Source of the DNA: Otis tarda
Lineage: Eukaryota; Chordata; Aves; Otidiformes; Otididae
Reading direction: 5' to 3'
Length of the DNA: 64,000 nt
NCBI GenBank assembly: GCA_026413225.1
Contig: CM048557.1
Coordinates: 40,162,371 to 40,226,370 of the forward strand
In this document: positions 50,201-62,585 of the stretch, one piece after another
Numbering within the stretch: position 1 is the stretch's first letter
Layout: every line of letters starts with the position of its first letter
The notes under the pieces: model-generated
The model's database searches: none
Seen by the model: only the letters and a program-made list of their open reading frames with translations
Told to the model about the DNA's origin: nothing
Translations under genes and position numbers: made by a program

Positions 50201-51316
50201 TTTTTTAAAAAAAAACTTCTTTCAAATTTCAGTTTCCATTAAGGTTAGTGCTCCTTTATAAAGGAAATACAATTAGATTTATTTTTCAAGGAAGAATATA
50301 ATGTCATGCCTCAAAAAAAAAAATCTTTTCTCAGTTCTTTACAAAACACGAAAATCTAATGAGATATTTACCTGTATTAGTCAAGACTATACCCACATAC
50401 CCACAGTGTATGTGCTTGTTAAAGCCTTCCAATCATTCTAGGCTTAGGGAAATAGTGTCCAAATGTACCATATTTAGCTTCTATCTCAAATTCTCCCGAG
50501 CTGTCAATTTAGGTGTTAAAGAGACCATTTGTAAAGCTTGGCTGGGAATTGCCATTATTGACTGGAATGTGTGTTTATCATTACATTCAATGATGAAAGT
50601 GGAACATGTAGCATATGAATAAATGTCAGCAGATGTTTCTTTTAAATGGCCTGATTTCAACCTCCTGTTGTTTGTCTTGAATACAAATATTAAAAAAGAG
50701 AAAAAGACAGAATTTTTATGACATAAGTGCAAGGGTAGTTATATTAAAAACAACAAAAATAATTATGAAAGTCACAGAAGAACAAGGAAAGTATAATTAA
50801 TAAGAATTATGTTGACACTCATGCTACTATCTGGTTTGATATTATAAAAGATAGAAGAACAGCACTTCAGTGTGGACTGTATAACTTCATAGTCACTTCA
50901 TAAGAAGTAAAGAAGAGTCAGAGTCTATTCTCACAAGTATATTACATGAAGTTAAATATTTTTTAAAATTTTGTATCATTGTTAGAAAACTCCTTGCTTA
51001 AACTCAAAGCACCAAGAAAAAGGAGCTCTCACAGAAGAGAGGTCTCTATGTATATTATTTTTGTTGACAAAAGTGAATATTCTCTTTAAAATAGTATCAA
51101 TTCTTTAAGCCCTCGAAATATTTTCACCAGTTCCAACAGGTAATACTCACCACTGTGAAATTAAAACTTGAATGTGCAAACATTTCTGCAGTGTGTGGAA
51201 ATGCGAATAAAGGATTTACATAGACCTCTTTTTTTTTTTCTCCCCATTTTTTTTTTAGAACAATAAAGTAAGATTAGTATAAAAAAAAAGCAGTATACAA
51301 CTGTCTGCTACCAGAA
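41213..51316. other. Long TE-poor AT-rich stretch, no gene recognised
   Basis: Ten kilobases have no recognisable young CR1 or LTR. They contain only A/T runs (for example 45359-45373) and short open frames. Candidate minus-strand splice-bounded segments at 43520-43569, 47227-47307 and 49971-50039 are discussed in the findings. It may be a large intron or intergenic DNA. Confidence 0.55.
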
Positions 51317-51422
51317 CCATATTCTGCTGCTCCACCTCACATGGCGGTGTCCCATTGAGCTCCATGGGACTACTCTGAGAGTAAAATAATGCTCAGTGTG
51401 AGCAATGAAGGAAGAATCTGGC
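51317..51422. repeat. Probable ancient palindromic (MITE-like) repeat
   Basis: The two ends are roughly inverted repeats of each other: ATTCTGCTGCTCCACCTCAC on the left and GTGAGCAATGAAGGAAGAAT on the right. The centre contains CCCATTGAGCTCCATGGG. This pattern resembles a degenerate palindromic non-autonomous DNA element found widely in turtle, crocodile and bird genomes. The family assignment is from memory. Confidence 0.5.
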
Positions 51423-52212
51423 AGGAATTAGGATGCAGCACTGTAAACTCAGCAGTATTCCAACTAAATCAATAAAGTGAACAGAGACAAAATTAAAACA
51501 GCCTTGTGTTTACTGGAATGTGTTGCATTTTCTATCTATCTAAATGACAATATGCTATCGAGGTGTTGAGTATCTGAGGCTCTCTGTCTTTACCAAGAGA
51601 TGCAGGTGCTCAATGCCATTGTAAATCTTGTTTTTAGTAAACAGAATAGCTTTACCATGATTATAGTCCATATTTGGGTGTTGTCAGAAATCTACTGTTT
51701 AGAGAGGGGATTTAGGAAAAAAATCACCTTCTCACAATTCAAGGCTTTGTTTCAATACATCCCTATTAAAGAAAGTATTTCATACCTTGAAGTCTAAAAT
51801 ACTAAATGTATGGTACATTTCCGTAAGACTGTATCTAACGACTGCAATGGATGTGTATTTTATAATTAAATGCTAAGGAGTGTCTTCAATTCCTATCTTG
51901 AAATATATTATGTATTTACTAAAAGTTTTGTGAAAATCACATGTGAACTTTGAATTAAGATAGAAAGGCTGAGGTATCCCACTTGCCACACATTCTTCTC
52001 AGCTGACCTTTCGTATTGATTATGTGCTAATTACAGCAAGTGGATGCAAAAGAGCATCCCATATCACCTAGACAAGATAATGATTTTTACAAATGTAACT
52101 GTACAGCTAGCTAGCTGTTAACAGATAAGTAATATATATAATTAGTAGTGTATAGCCTACAACCTGATTCTTAATATCTTCATAGTTCTAGGATATGTTC
52201 TTTACTAGTTTT

Positions 52213-52284
52213 TCTGGTAATAGCAATGTGGGCCAGTTGCTTATTGGATCTGGTAATAGTAATTTTGGCCAGATGCTTATTGGA
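52213..52284. repeat. Tandem duplication, two 36-bp units
   Basis: Two adjacent 36-bp units (52213-52248 and 52249-52284) start TCTGGTAATAG and end GCTTATTGGA. They differ at four positions. The unit length is a multiple of three. Confidence 0.9.
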
Positions 52285-53228
52285 ACTAAGGGAAAATTGC
52301 TCTATATTTATTCATTTTTCCTTTTGATAAGAAGTTTCAAAAATAGGTTTTAAAACATATACAATATCACAGTTAGGAAGAAATCCCAGTTTACAAAAGA
52401 AAGACAATATAAGAAATAATAGTTTTTAGACCTATGATATTTTAAAAATAATCTCTAAACCAGTGAAATCTTATTAATAATAGATAAGGAGTTATTTTTG
52501 CTACCAAATATCAGTGAACTGCTCTAGCTCCATCTCATTTTAATGTAATACTCCTAAATGGTGATGCACTCAGACTCACTTTAAGGAAATTTATTTCTTC
52601 TCCTGGAGTAGTGGACCAGGAACTGCAAAATTATAGCATATATTCAACTGATGTCTTTTGCCAGTGGTGGTGATGAGCTGAGAGTTGGGAAAGTATTTGT
52701 AGATCAGCATACAGTAATAGATAAATATGGTACAGGGATACCTGAGTGAATATAAAAGATAATAACAAATTTTAGGTGAAAATACATATATATTTGATAA
52801 TAGGACATCAAATAAAAGTATTGCCTAACTTCAAGTAACAAGTGAGAAAACAGAGTAAGAACTGCAATTTAATTATCTTGGTCTCCATTCTGGAATTTAT
52901 TAAGCAGATCAATAATGTTATCTCTATAATTGCATTCCAAGAATATCATGCTAGCTGTTTTTGCGCTTCATACACCAGAACATTTCCTCTTAAGATCTTT
53001 TTAGAATGTTTACAGTCATTTCTGTTCTTAGGCCTGGATTCATCAAAACACTGAGCATATACTTAGCATTATTTCCACAGCATGGGTAGTATATTTATAT
53101 GTATAAATGCTTTCTGGATTAGAATTTGCTCTAAACATGAAAAATTATTTGATGAATTTGAAACAAAGACTAAAAACACAATATAAATTGATCAAATGTG
53201 CTGTTTCTTTTGGAGAATCCTCAAATAA

Positions 53229-53269
53229 ATCATATGATCATATGATCAAATCCTCATAAATCATATGAT
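53229..53269. repeat. Three ATCATATGAT palindromes
   Basis: The perfect 10-bp palindrome ATCATATGAT occurs at 53229-53238, 53237-53246 (overlapping) and 53260-53269. The last is extended to AAATCATATGATTT. The surrounding TCCTCA...AAATCATATGAT segment appears duplicated. Confidence 0.85.
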
Positions 53270-56169
53270 TTAGAGTCATGATGTAAAAATTGTATGGATT
53301 AGCATATGCTCTCTATGTTTAGAAAGTATTTAATTTAATATTATCTACAGTATTAAATGCAGATGTCTTTCCAAGTTCGCCCTTCAAAAACATGTATGTA
53401 GTGTTGACATTCAACAATCATAAAGCAAGGAAGAAATCTAAGAGGGAGGTTACATTTCCCCTGTCTGCTTAGATCTTGTCACATTTGCTCTTCAATTTCT
53501 CCTCACTCTTTAGATAAGCTTGAAACCAAACTTCGACCTTTCAGCACTCTGCACACTTCACACATTCCTTCACTTCAGCAGTTAACTCTTACCTCGTTGA
53601 ACCAAACCAAAACACATACACAAAAATCCTTCCATGTTCTCACTTCTAAAGAAACAATAACTGTAGGTCAAGGTCACTTCAGAATGACTTAAATTTCCCT
53701 TCGTTTTTCTCTCCTGTAAATTATTTAGTTTCCTCTTTTACCAAGGAGTTTTTAGAAATGTTTACGTACTTCCTCTCCCCTCCCTACAGTCATATTTTAG
53801 GCTGATAAATGTAATTCTGAAGATTTTGGAGGTTTTCTTCAAAAAATTTTGGAGGTGACAGGAAGTGTCTTGTGGAGTAGCAGAATCTGTGAGAGCAATT
53901 GTCTGATGTGACATGTGGTATAAGAATACACAGAATAAAGCAGCACCTTTACAGGACACTTCCTCACGTTGCACCGATTAGATGTATTAGTTCTTCATTA
54001 AGCGTTTAGATATAAACCAACAAAGTTTTTTTGATATTGTGTTGAATATTAATTAACAGCTTGTTATTTGGCACAGTTCCAGGAAGTCCCCTTCCTCTGT
54101 TGCCCTGCCTCTGTCTAGTTGACAGGGCACTGGCAGCAGGATATTACTCCCATTAAATCTGCTAATTTTCCCATTTCTTCTCACAAACTACTACTAGATA
54201 GTGTTCAGTATCCCGATTCTTAATTTTTGTAGTCCAATAAGTGTTTCTATGCTTTGTTGTGGAAATTGTACACCACACTTAAAATTTATCCGTAAGAATC
54301 ACTTGAGATTTTTTACCTTTGGTCTTTGTCCAAATCCTCTTCTATCTCAGATTTGCGCAATATTTTCCTAAAGAGTAACCTTTTCTACTCTGAGTATGTA
54401 CAATTGTACTTTTAAAAAAAAAAAATAGCGTCTGATATATTACTTTTTAATAGTCAAGATGCATATTGTTGTTCTTGCTCTTGGCTTCTGTTTAAAACTG
54501 TGGCAGCTTTAAATAGTTACAGTAGAGCTAATGCAAAAAGTCAAAAGTAAAAGATGCAGAGATTCATTCCCTTTTCTTGTTCACAAATATCAGCTTGTGG
54601 CTGATATTAGTTGCAGTTGTAATGCCTGTAATTCTCCTGCTGAGTCTCTCAATCTGTCGTAAATTAGCTGGAAGTCGCAAGGAATAAGTAAAAGTCCTCT
54701 TTATTCCTACAGGATGCCTATTCTTTAGGGCTCAGACATGATCTAAAACTAGAAAATACCCTCTGAAAGTCTGGGGACAATTGCAAAGAATGAGTACTGT
54801 ATGATATTAAGAAAGAGAGCTGAGCCCAGGGCTAGACTCCCTAGACACCCACAGTCTTTGTCTGAAGTCCTTTCCTAAGGCAAAGGAGTCACGGATGACA
54901 AACAGTTTCCCAACTAAATGTTCTAATCATTATATTAGTACAGAAAAGGCAGGTGTCATTTCCTTCCTTTCCACGCACACTTTAAAAAGATTGACTCCCC
55001 ACAGGAATCCTGTCTCAGGAGAGGCCTCTGTGGTTAGAGGTCACCCCCAAAAGTGGAAGTGAGGTGCCTACACAGCAGAAAGGCTTGGTTTTCTTTGTCT
55101 CTCATTTCTCACTCTGCTTAATGTTCCTTATGAACTACCTCTGGGCAGCTCCATGATGGATGAGTGGGAAGCATCGAAGAGGTTTAGGTTTTAGTCATGG
55201 AAACACCCACACTGTTGCAATAAGCAAGCAGTCTAATTCTTATCCTTACATATGCTAAGTGAAGTGGATCAAAGTAATGAAAGTCTAGATAAAACAGAAA
55301 TGGGGATATAACTGTCCAGCCTCTCTATAACAGGCAGAATTGAAATGTATTGTAACACATTTTTGTGCAAGTCTGGCCTGGCGAGGACCATTTGGTGTGA
55401 ATCAGCATGCTTCTTTTCCGCCGTATAATTGACTATATTTTATTTTGTCCCAAGCCACATATTTGTTAATCTCATTTTTTAACTGGATGCATTAATAAAT
55501 CACTCCTAGTATCTCTCAAAGTAATAATGTGATTACCATAGTGTGTCTCTGTATAAGCAAACCATACACTAACTCTGCATATTTTTTTATGCTACTGTGG
55601 ATTTATGATAATTTCCTTGATTCAATTGACCTGAAACTATAACTTTTTTTTTCTATATGCGTTTTAAACTTCTCCTCATACACATTTTAATGTTTTCATC
55701 TCTCTTGCAAGGTACCTGACTTGCAAGATTCTTTTATCCCATGACACTTTTTTCTTCTTTTAATATGCATATTTTACTCCCCTTGACAATGCACTCATAC
55801 TGAAGAAAGAATAGACATCTTAATCCTACTTAGCAAGATTTCCCCTTTAAGCTTTAGTCCCAGCCAGGCATGTGTAGTGTTTGTTGACCTTTTGCACCAA
55901 ACCAATCGGTCCATTGTGGTCTAAAGTAAGACTTCCTTCTTTTGGCAGGCAGGAAGGCAGAGTTTGATGATGAAGTCTTTGAAGTATAGCATCTAAAGCC
56001 CCAAGTATAAAAGCTGCTTAAGCAGCTGTGTCAGTAGCAAATGTTGCTACGCCATTTTTTTCATTGTAGTGTAATTTTGAACACTTTGAAAAATTCTGAA
56101 TGTTTAAAATGTTCTGTTCTAGAGAAGGATTAATGAATAAGTCTCCAAGTTAGTCATGTATTTCCGTTA

Positions 56170-56240
56170 GACCTGATTCTCTTCACATTGAATTCAGCAG
56201 TAAGATGTCAATAATTTCCATAGGATCAGGACAAGATCCA
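56170..56240. repeat. Possible ancient amniote repeat fragment
   Basis: The words ACCTGATTCTCTTCACATTG, TTTCCATAGGATCAGGACAA and their spacing resemble the old CCTGATTCTC...CAATGGGAGCAGGATCAGG repeat seen in reptiles and birds. The copy is heavily decayed, so the call is tentative. Confidence 0.3.
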
Positions 56241-59200
56241 ATGCTACTTGTGGTTTTTGCTGTACTCTAGTTTATAGCATTTGAGTGTGGAATAGGAATC
56301 TATAGTAGTATTATATTATGATTTTGTAGCAACAGTCTTTCATTTTGTCATTTTCCCATTTTGTCTTCTCCTTTTCCCCTCTTCCAACTCTATCTGCCTT
56401 TGATGATGAGTTTACAGTCTAAAACTACTACTTCCCAGGAAGTAGTGCTCTGTGGATACTTCTAGCTCTTTGGTCACTTGGTTTATCTCTGTGACCTAAA
56501 AGGATGCCTACCAGTAGCTCCAGTTATTCTGCACAAGAGACATAGAGAAGAAAAGAGAATAAACAAAGTCAAGACAGTACAGAGCTCATGTTCTCACATT
56601 TGTAACACGACAACATCAAGAATGACATTGGTTGAGTGATAAGAGCCTCATGGTCTCTTCTCCTTTTGTAAGGAGCTCTGGATGCACTGTTCTAATTACA
56701 AAATAGACTTATACCAAGGTCATGGATGGGAAAAATGATACCAGCTTTCCCATGAGCTTTTTCAGCGCCTTGTTTGAATAATGAGGTATTAGGGTCTTCG
56801 ATTAGGTTTCTACCCCATGCATTAAGGAAGTAATCTTATACAGCTGCCAATGTATTTTTTATAGAATAAAATTAATACGTTTGCACAAAATAGATACAAT
56901 ATATACTATGGTAATCACCACTGTATATGGATACAATATATACAGGTAATCTGTGGTACCCTCAGATTGTGAATATTCTGTTCATGTGCTTTGCACACAT
57001 TACACACATGCCGTATGGCACTACCTTGGCTCTCTATCTACACTGTACCTTGGATGTCGGATGTCCACCTGCCTGTAAAGAGAGGGCTCTTTACTTGGTG
57101 CTCCTTGCTTCAAGTCACAATCACAAAGTAAATGAATAGTCATCTTTCTTGAACATCCGCACATGCATTTTAAGTTGCATCAAGCTGTAATGATAAGACA
57201 CTTTTTCAGTTAAAAGGAATGGCCAAGTTAGCACAAACTTTGAAAAATGCAGGCTCGTTTATTAATTTAATTGAGTACTACACTAGTCCCTATGGGCTTT
57301 TTCCTATGAAATGGAATTTTTCCCTCTCGTCTTCTTATCTTTGATTCTTATTTAGTTATTTGATATTCTTTTGTTTTATTTATTTTTTAGACAATCAGAA
57401 CTCGTCATTCTGTTTCTCTTAGGAAACTATTTTTACTGTTCTTCATAGTCATTACTTTTCACTGTCTTATCTCAATTTCCTAGAACCACTGGAAATGCAT
57501 TGCTTTCCTTTTTTTTTCTACCACTCTACTCAATAAAAGCAATTATCCAAGGATGATAACTAGACAATTGCAACAGTGCATCCAACATTAGTGCAATTGT
57601 AAATATGTAAGATCCAATGTGATATGTAGAACCTAGTGCAACAATAAAGGGATTTTTTTCTGCATAGGCCAAGATTATACCAAAGGATGTACTGCTTTGA
57701 GCTTGTAATGAATTGTATCACAGAACACAATGCAGAATTAAAGGACTTGACCTTTGTGACATAAATAGCAATATGTGACTTTTTGTTTCACACCAAAACT
57801 AGCAGGGCCTTAAGATTGGCTACAAGTAAAATGTGCTTTTACATTCTCTTACATGAAAATTTTGAAATTAAACATTATACCTGCAAAGTTACTCAGCCAT
57901 GTTCAACCTGTTAATGCATAATGTCATAATGCTAGAGATTATTTTAACCTGTTATTTCTATGAACAATCATGAAAAGTCTACCATATTATGCCAGATGAA
58001 CAGCACACTCAGTCTCGTGTTTGATGGACAGAAGGACTGGAGAGAGGGAAAAGAAACACAATCTTAAACACAATCTCCCCATAAACTCCTATAGAATACA
58101 GTTTTCTGATGTTCTGTAAATCAGTATTTTCCTATAAACTTTTCATGTTTATGGCTATAAAGATACGTTTTTCATACAATAACACATTTTTTACTAATAA
58201 TGAGACCCTCTGATCATTTTTCTACCTGTTATTGGATAGCACTTCCAGCACTATGCAAGCACAGTTGGCTACCCAGGGACCCTGATGCCAAGTTGTGGAG
58301 GATATTCTTGTAGCAGTGACAAATAGCTTGCTGGTGGGCTGTGCAGAGTGTTGTTCTGGCAGCAATGAAGTTGTCTATGTGTCTGTCACTTGGTTAGGCT
58401 ACAGAAAGTCTAGGTGGTTCAATTTTTTTTTTTTTGTCCTTTGGAGAACTTTGTTTTAAACTTGCATGTGTTTCTGGTGAATGAGTTCATTTGACAGCAA
58501 GTTTCTTTAGCAGACCCCTCACAAGTGTTACATGTGAGTACCTATATGATGAAAGAGAGAAAAATGCTTCACAGTGCCATACTTGTTTTCCATACAAACC
58601 TACATGCTGCCATTACAGCCACCCACATATCGTTTGACAACTCGCTTACGCATCAAGCATCTTAATGAATCAGGACTAAACAACACAGTGTCCCTGTGTA
58701 AAGCCACATATTTTAAATGTTATTCTGACTTTATGGCTTTCTGGTGAAAAAATTGGATAGACTCTGTGATTTGTAAACTAGAATTCAGGGACAGGTTCTA
58801 TTTTACTGCTCATATTTCTCATATTGACAACATTCTACTTTATTGATTTAAATTTAAAAATACAATTATTAAGGTCTGCTGATTACAAAAAAAATCCAAT
58901 AACTCTTAGTAGATAAATTAATTTGTAGACATGTATAGGCCACCCTACAGCGTCTTTTGACTACCTAAGAAAGTAGATTACTTAAAGCGTCTAGATAATT
59001 TATGGGTAAAATACAAACTAGCTGACACTGCTGGCTGAAAAATAAATACTCCTCCTATTTTACTTCTGAGCTTATAATTAAGGGCAAATGCAAAATTTAA
59101 ATTAAAAAAAATAAAAAACAAAAAAAAAACCCCAAATATGAGTTATTGTATTTAAAAACAGGAAACAAAGGCATCAATATTTGTATAAAGATGCAGGAAT

Positions 59201-61155
59201 AATTTAAAATTCTTTGGAATGATAACAGATATGCTATATAAAAGCTCTGCTGAATGATGTAAGCCTAGACTAAGTAAAAGGAAGTAAATGCTATTTTCAT
59301 GAAAGTCAATATACAATGGCAGTGTTTTAAAAGGGCCTAACAGGCTTTTAATCTTATAAAAGAAAAATGTTTATTTTTGTTCTTTCTGTGTATATAGATG
59401 TATTTGCTGATTTGATTATCCATATTGGCAGATCAGGTTAAATGGACTTTGAAACAGTCTTACATTCTTTAGTAGATTAAGACACTGTACTGGTTTTACT
59501 TTCACAAAAATGTTTCTATTTTTTTTTCAATTCCTTATACAAAAAAAAAAATCTTACTGCTTGTAATTAGAAAAATAATCAAAAAACTCTAAGTATAAGG
59601 ACTTGGAAGAGATGTTGAAAGGTATTTTAATATTGTAAATTAAGGGTACAGAGAGCAAATTTCAGCAAAAAGTGATGTTTGAGTTAGTTTGTTTTCATTG
59701 CGACCAGTGATAGTACTTAAGTCAGCCTTCTAGACTACATGGGTATTACTAAACTAAACTCATCAAATTTGCAACTATATCTTTGCCAGAAACATTTTTT
59801 AAAAGAGCCGACAGCAGAGATTTTCTAGCTTTCATCACTTAGAAGCACAGAGTGAGGCTATTGATCCTAAAATTTCTCAGATTTTTGAAAGAAACTGCTT
59901 GTTTGTTCTGCACTGTTGTCACTGAAGTGGTTAAACCTTTGTTTGTTTGTTTTGGTTCTGAATGGCTCTTAATGGATTAAGCTTTCCAGCTTTCACCAAA
60001 GCTGAAACTGTTTATTAAAGTATCAAGATATAAACTAACCTCTGAGAATTTTAACGAACTCTATGAAGCCATGTAGTCCAAAAGACCTATTTCTGCGGAT
60101 CGTTTTGAAGGCTTTGGTGTGTTTGTTTTTGCTACTCGTACCATTTCAAATTATTTTAGTTGTTTTGGGGAAAACAATGCTATGTGAAGTTGAACATTAT
60201 AATGAAATAAGGGTTTTTTTTTTCCCTCACAGATTTCATTTAGGTGCTCTAAGTGCTTTATCAAGTCATCATCATGTGTACAGAATATTGCAATGAAATA
60301 TTTAGTGTTTTAAAAAGAAGAAGTTTTATATTTACAGTGTTTTAAAACTAAAAGTTTTATTATTTGTGATATTTACTACAAAAGTGATTAAAAGAAAACC
60401 TCAGTGGTAATTAATCCAATAGACAAGCCTGTTCTAAAAAGTCACTAATCTAAAAAGGCAGAATAGGCAGGGGTAGGGATACTCTAGAGTCTTAAAGATT
60501 AGTATCAAAGGTATTTATGGAGTAGATTAGGTTTGTTGATTTTACCATGAGATGTAACCAAGTTTTTAACAGAAAAGTTTAAAAGCCTATCTCAGAGTAA
60601 CACAATGACCTACTGGACGTAGAGCTGGTGGAAAATGTAATTCACAAAATGACTGACAATTGGAGACCAACTGGAATCCTTTAATTTCCAAATTTTGACA
60701 GATGGGGCCTAAAAAGAGACAAAAAAAAATGAAAGTGCATAATGGGAAATCTGAATCTGAACACCTATTACCTATTATTATTTTAAAGATCTGCGTTGCT
60801 ATCTAGTCCCAGCTAGAGGTAGTCTCATACCGGGCAACATCCAGACACACAGCATTTGTGTCAGAAAAATTTAGTGTAAGGAGAAGTTAAGATCATGTGA
60901 AGGTAAGAAGATATGCGGGAAAAGTTATTTGATAGCAGCTATTCAATGAGATTAGACTTATATTCAGACAATACTCCACCATGCTTGGTGTATATATTTC
61001 TAACATCTTCAGTGAATTGTTTTACACTTACATGCCTTTTAATACCACATATGTATATGCATAGCATTGAGAAAACATGTTCAACTTCTGTTTCTCCTTA
61101 CTTATTTAGTTGCTTCTTAACAACTACTGTTCTAAAACCAAAATCAATAAACAAT
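56241..61155. other. TE-poor AT-rich DNA, no gene recognised
   Basis: No gene is recognised. A 37-bp-period imperfect duplication lies at 56893-56955, and an A-rich tract lies near 59101-59130. Confidence 0.55.
56893..56955. repeat. Imperfect tandem duplication, 37-bp period
   Basis: GATACAATATATAC followed by GGTAATC occurs at 56893 and again at 56930, with a small indel between the word and GGTAATC. Confidence 0.75.
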
Positions 61156-61578
61156 GCGTACTGTGTACAGTTCTGGAGCCCCCAACATAAGAAGGACATG
61201 GACCAGTTGGAGAAGGTCCAGAGGAGGGCCACGAAGATGATAAGAGGGCTGGAGCACCTCTCCTATGAGGACAGGCTGAGAGAGTTGGGGCTGTTCAGCC
61301 TGGAGAAGAGGAGGCTCTGGGGAGAAATGGTCTTCCAGTACCTCAAGGAGGCCTACAAGAAAGATGGGGAGAGGCTGTTCAGTAGGGCCTGTTGTGATAG
61401 GACAAGGGGTAATGGTTTTAAAATAGAGGGGGGTAGATTTAGATTGGATATTAGGAAAAAAAATTTTGCAATGCGAGTTGTAGAACATTGGAACAGGTTG
61501 CCCAGAGAGGTGGTGGATGCCCCATCTCTGGAAACGTTCAAGGCCAGGCTGGATGAGGCTCTGAGCAACCTGATCTAG
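61156..61578 (+). pseudogene. CR1 ORF2 C-terminal remnant, frame still open
   Basis: About 140 codons of the CR1 ORF2 C-terminus remain open, with the words [47 protein letters not shown] and VEHWNRLPREVVDAPSLETF, ending at a natural stop. Upstream the frame continues by chance through host sequence to 60913, which gives a misleading 221-residue open frame. The endonuclease and RT catalytic motifs are absent, so the fragment cannot be active. Confidence 0.87.
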
Positions 61579-61660
61579 TTGGGGATGTCCCTGCTCCTTG
61601 CAGGGGAGTTGGACTAGATGACCTTTAAAGGTCCCTTCCAACCCAAACTATTTTGTGATT
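61156..61660 (+). mobile_element. CR1 LINE 3' fragment, well preserved
   Basis: A sense CR1 of about 505 bp starts at the YCVQFWSP-encoding position and runs through the ORF2 stop. It ends with AAAGGTCCCTTCCAACCC and a TTTTGTGATT terminus. It is 5'-truncated, and its reading frame through the C-terminal region is still open, suggesting a fairly recent insertion. Confidence 0.93.
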
Positions 61661-62424
61661 AGTTTATGGAAAATACATACAAGTCATGCGAGAGTCATGC
61701 AGCTTGAGCAATAAAAACAGGCTCAGTAGCTGAGGGCTCCAGAAACCTTGTATTCTATATGAACCATCACACATGGATGTATGTAACATTGAATGGGTTG
61801 CACATCCATAAATGGCACAAGGAATTGGAGGAAATAAAAGTGATTAGAAGTTAAAGTTTTGTAAATATCATTCTGTGAGACAAAGCACAAGTACAGTTAC
61901 AGGATTGGGCCCATAATGGGATGTTACATTACCAGAAAAATTGATTTCAATTACTTCATTTTCTTCCTACTATAGGAAGTTACTCTATTTTTAAGAACGT
62001 TTCCTGTCATTCTACTAAGAAAAAAGTGCAACAAGCTTTCTAAAATATGGTCCTATAACTTATTTTCCTTCACATGATTCTAAGCTGTTATTTGAGGATA
62101 TGAATGTAAGCTGCTTTATTCATTTATTTCATTAATTTCCAGTAAAGGATGGAAAACACTATTTTAACAGTATCGTTGACAGTAAGAATGTTCTAAGCAC
62201 CTATGTATGTTTAAATATATATTTTTTTGGCACAATTAGCAATTACAGATTTTTTTCTCACTTAAATTCACAGTACTTTGAGAAAAATGTTTATCAGAGA
62301 GCAATCATAGGCTAGTAAAGGGAGCAGAATGAAGGAGTGAAGGCGACAGCAGAAGTATGATCTGTAGTTCAGGCAAAATGTTAGGAGCATTCATTTATTT
62401 TTATCTTTATCTTTTTTTCAAAGA
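61661..62424. other. Spacer, no gene recognised
   Basis: Single-copy AT-rich sequence with no recognisable feature. Confidence 0.5.
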
Positions 62425-62585
62425 ATCAGAGAATGGTGTAAGTTGGAAGTGACATCTGGAGGTCATCTTGTCCAATCTCCCTGCTGAAGCAGGGTCACCT
62501 GGACCTCATTGCCCAGGCACATGTTCTGATGACTTTTGAATACCTCCAAGGATGGAAACTCCACAACCTCTTTGAGTATCTTTCA
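62425..62585 (-). mobile_element. Older CR1 3' fragment
   Basis: About 160 bp of antisense CR1 3' end contains AAGAATCAGAGAATGG, TCTGGAGGTCATCTTGTCCA and CCAAGGATGGAAACTCCACA. The GACATCTGGAGGTCATC form and the higher divergence mark a different, older subfamily than the CTTTAAAGGTCATCTAG copies. Confidence 0.85.

Larger units (their letters stand above)
51423..56169. other. TE-poor AT-rich DNA, no gene recognised
   Basis: No gene is recognised. It includes the 36-bp tandem duplication, the ATCATATGAT palindromes and the candidate minus-strand segments at 53593-53645 and 54317-54367, all listed elsewhere. Confidence 0.55.

Noticed and set aside
58600-58720. Further minus-strand splice-bounded open segment (donor near 58660)
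   Set aside because: Weak donor and no phase link to the other candidates. It shows how easily such segments arise by chance in this AT-rich sequence.
60913-61578. A 221-codon protein gene
   Set aside because: The last ~140 codons are CR1 ORF2 C-terminus and the rest is host sequence that happens to be open. It is a CR1 remnant.
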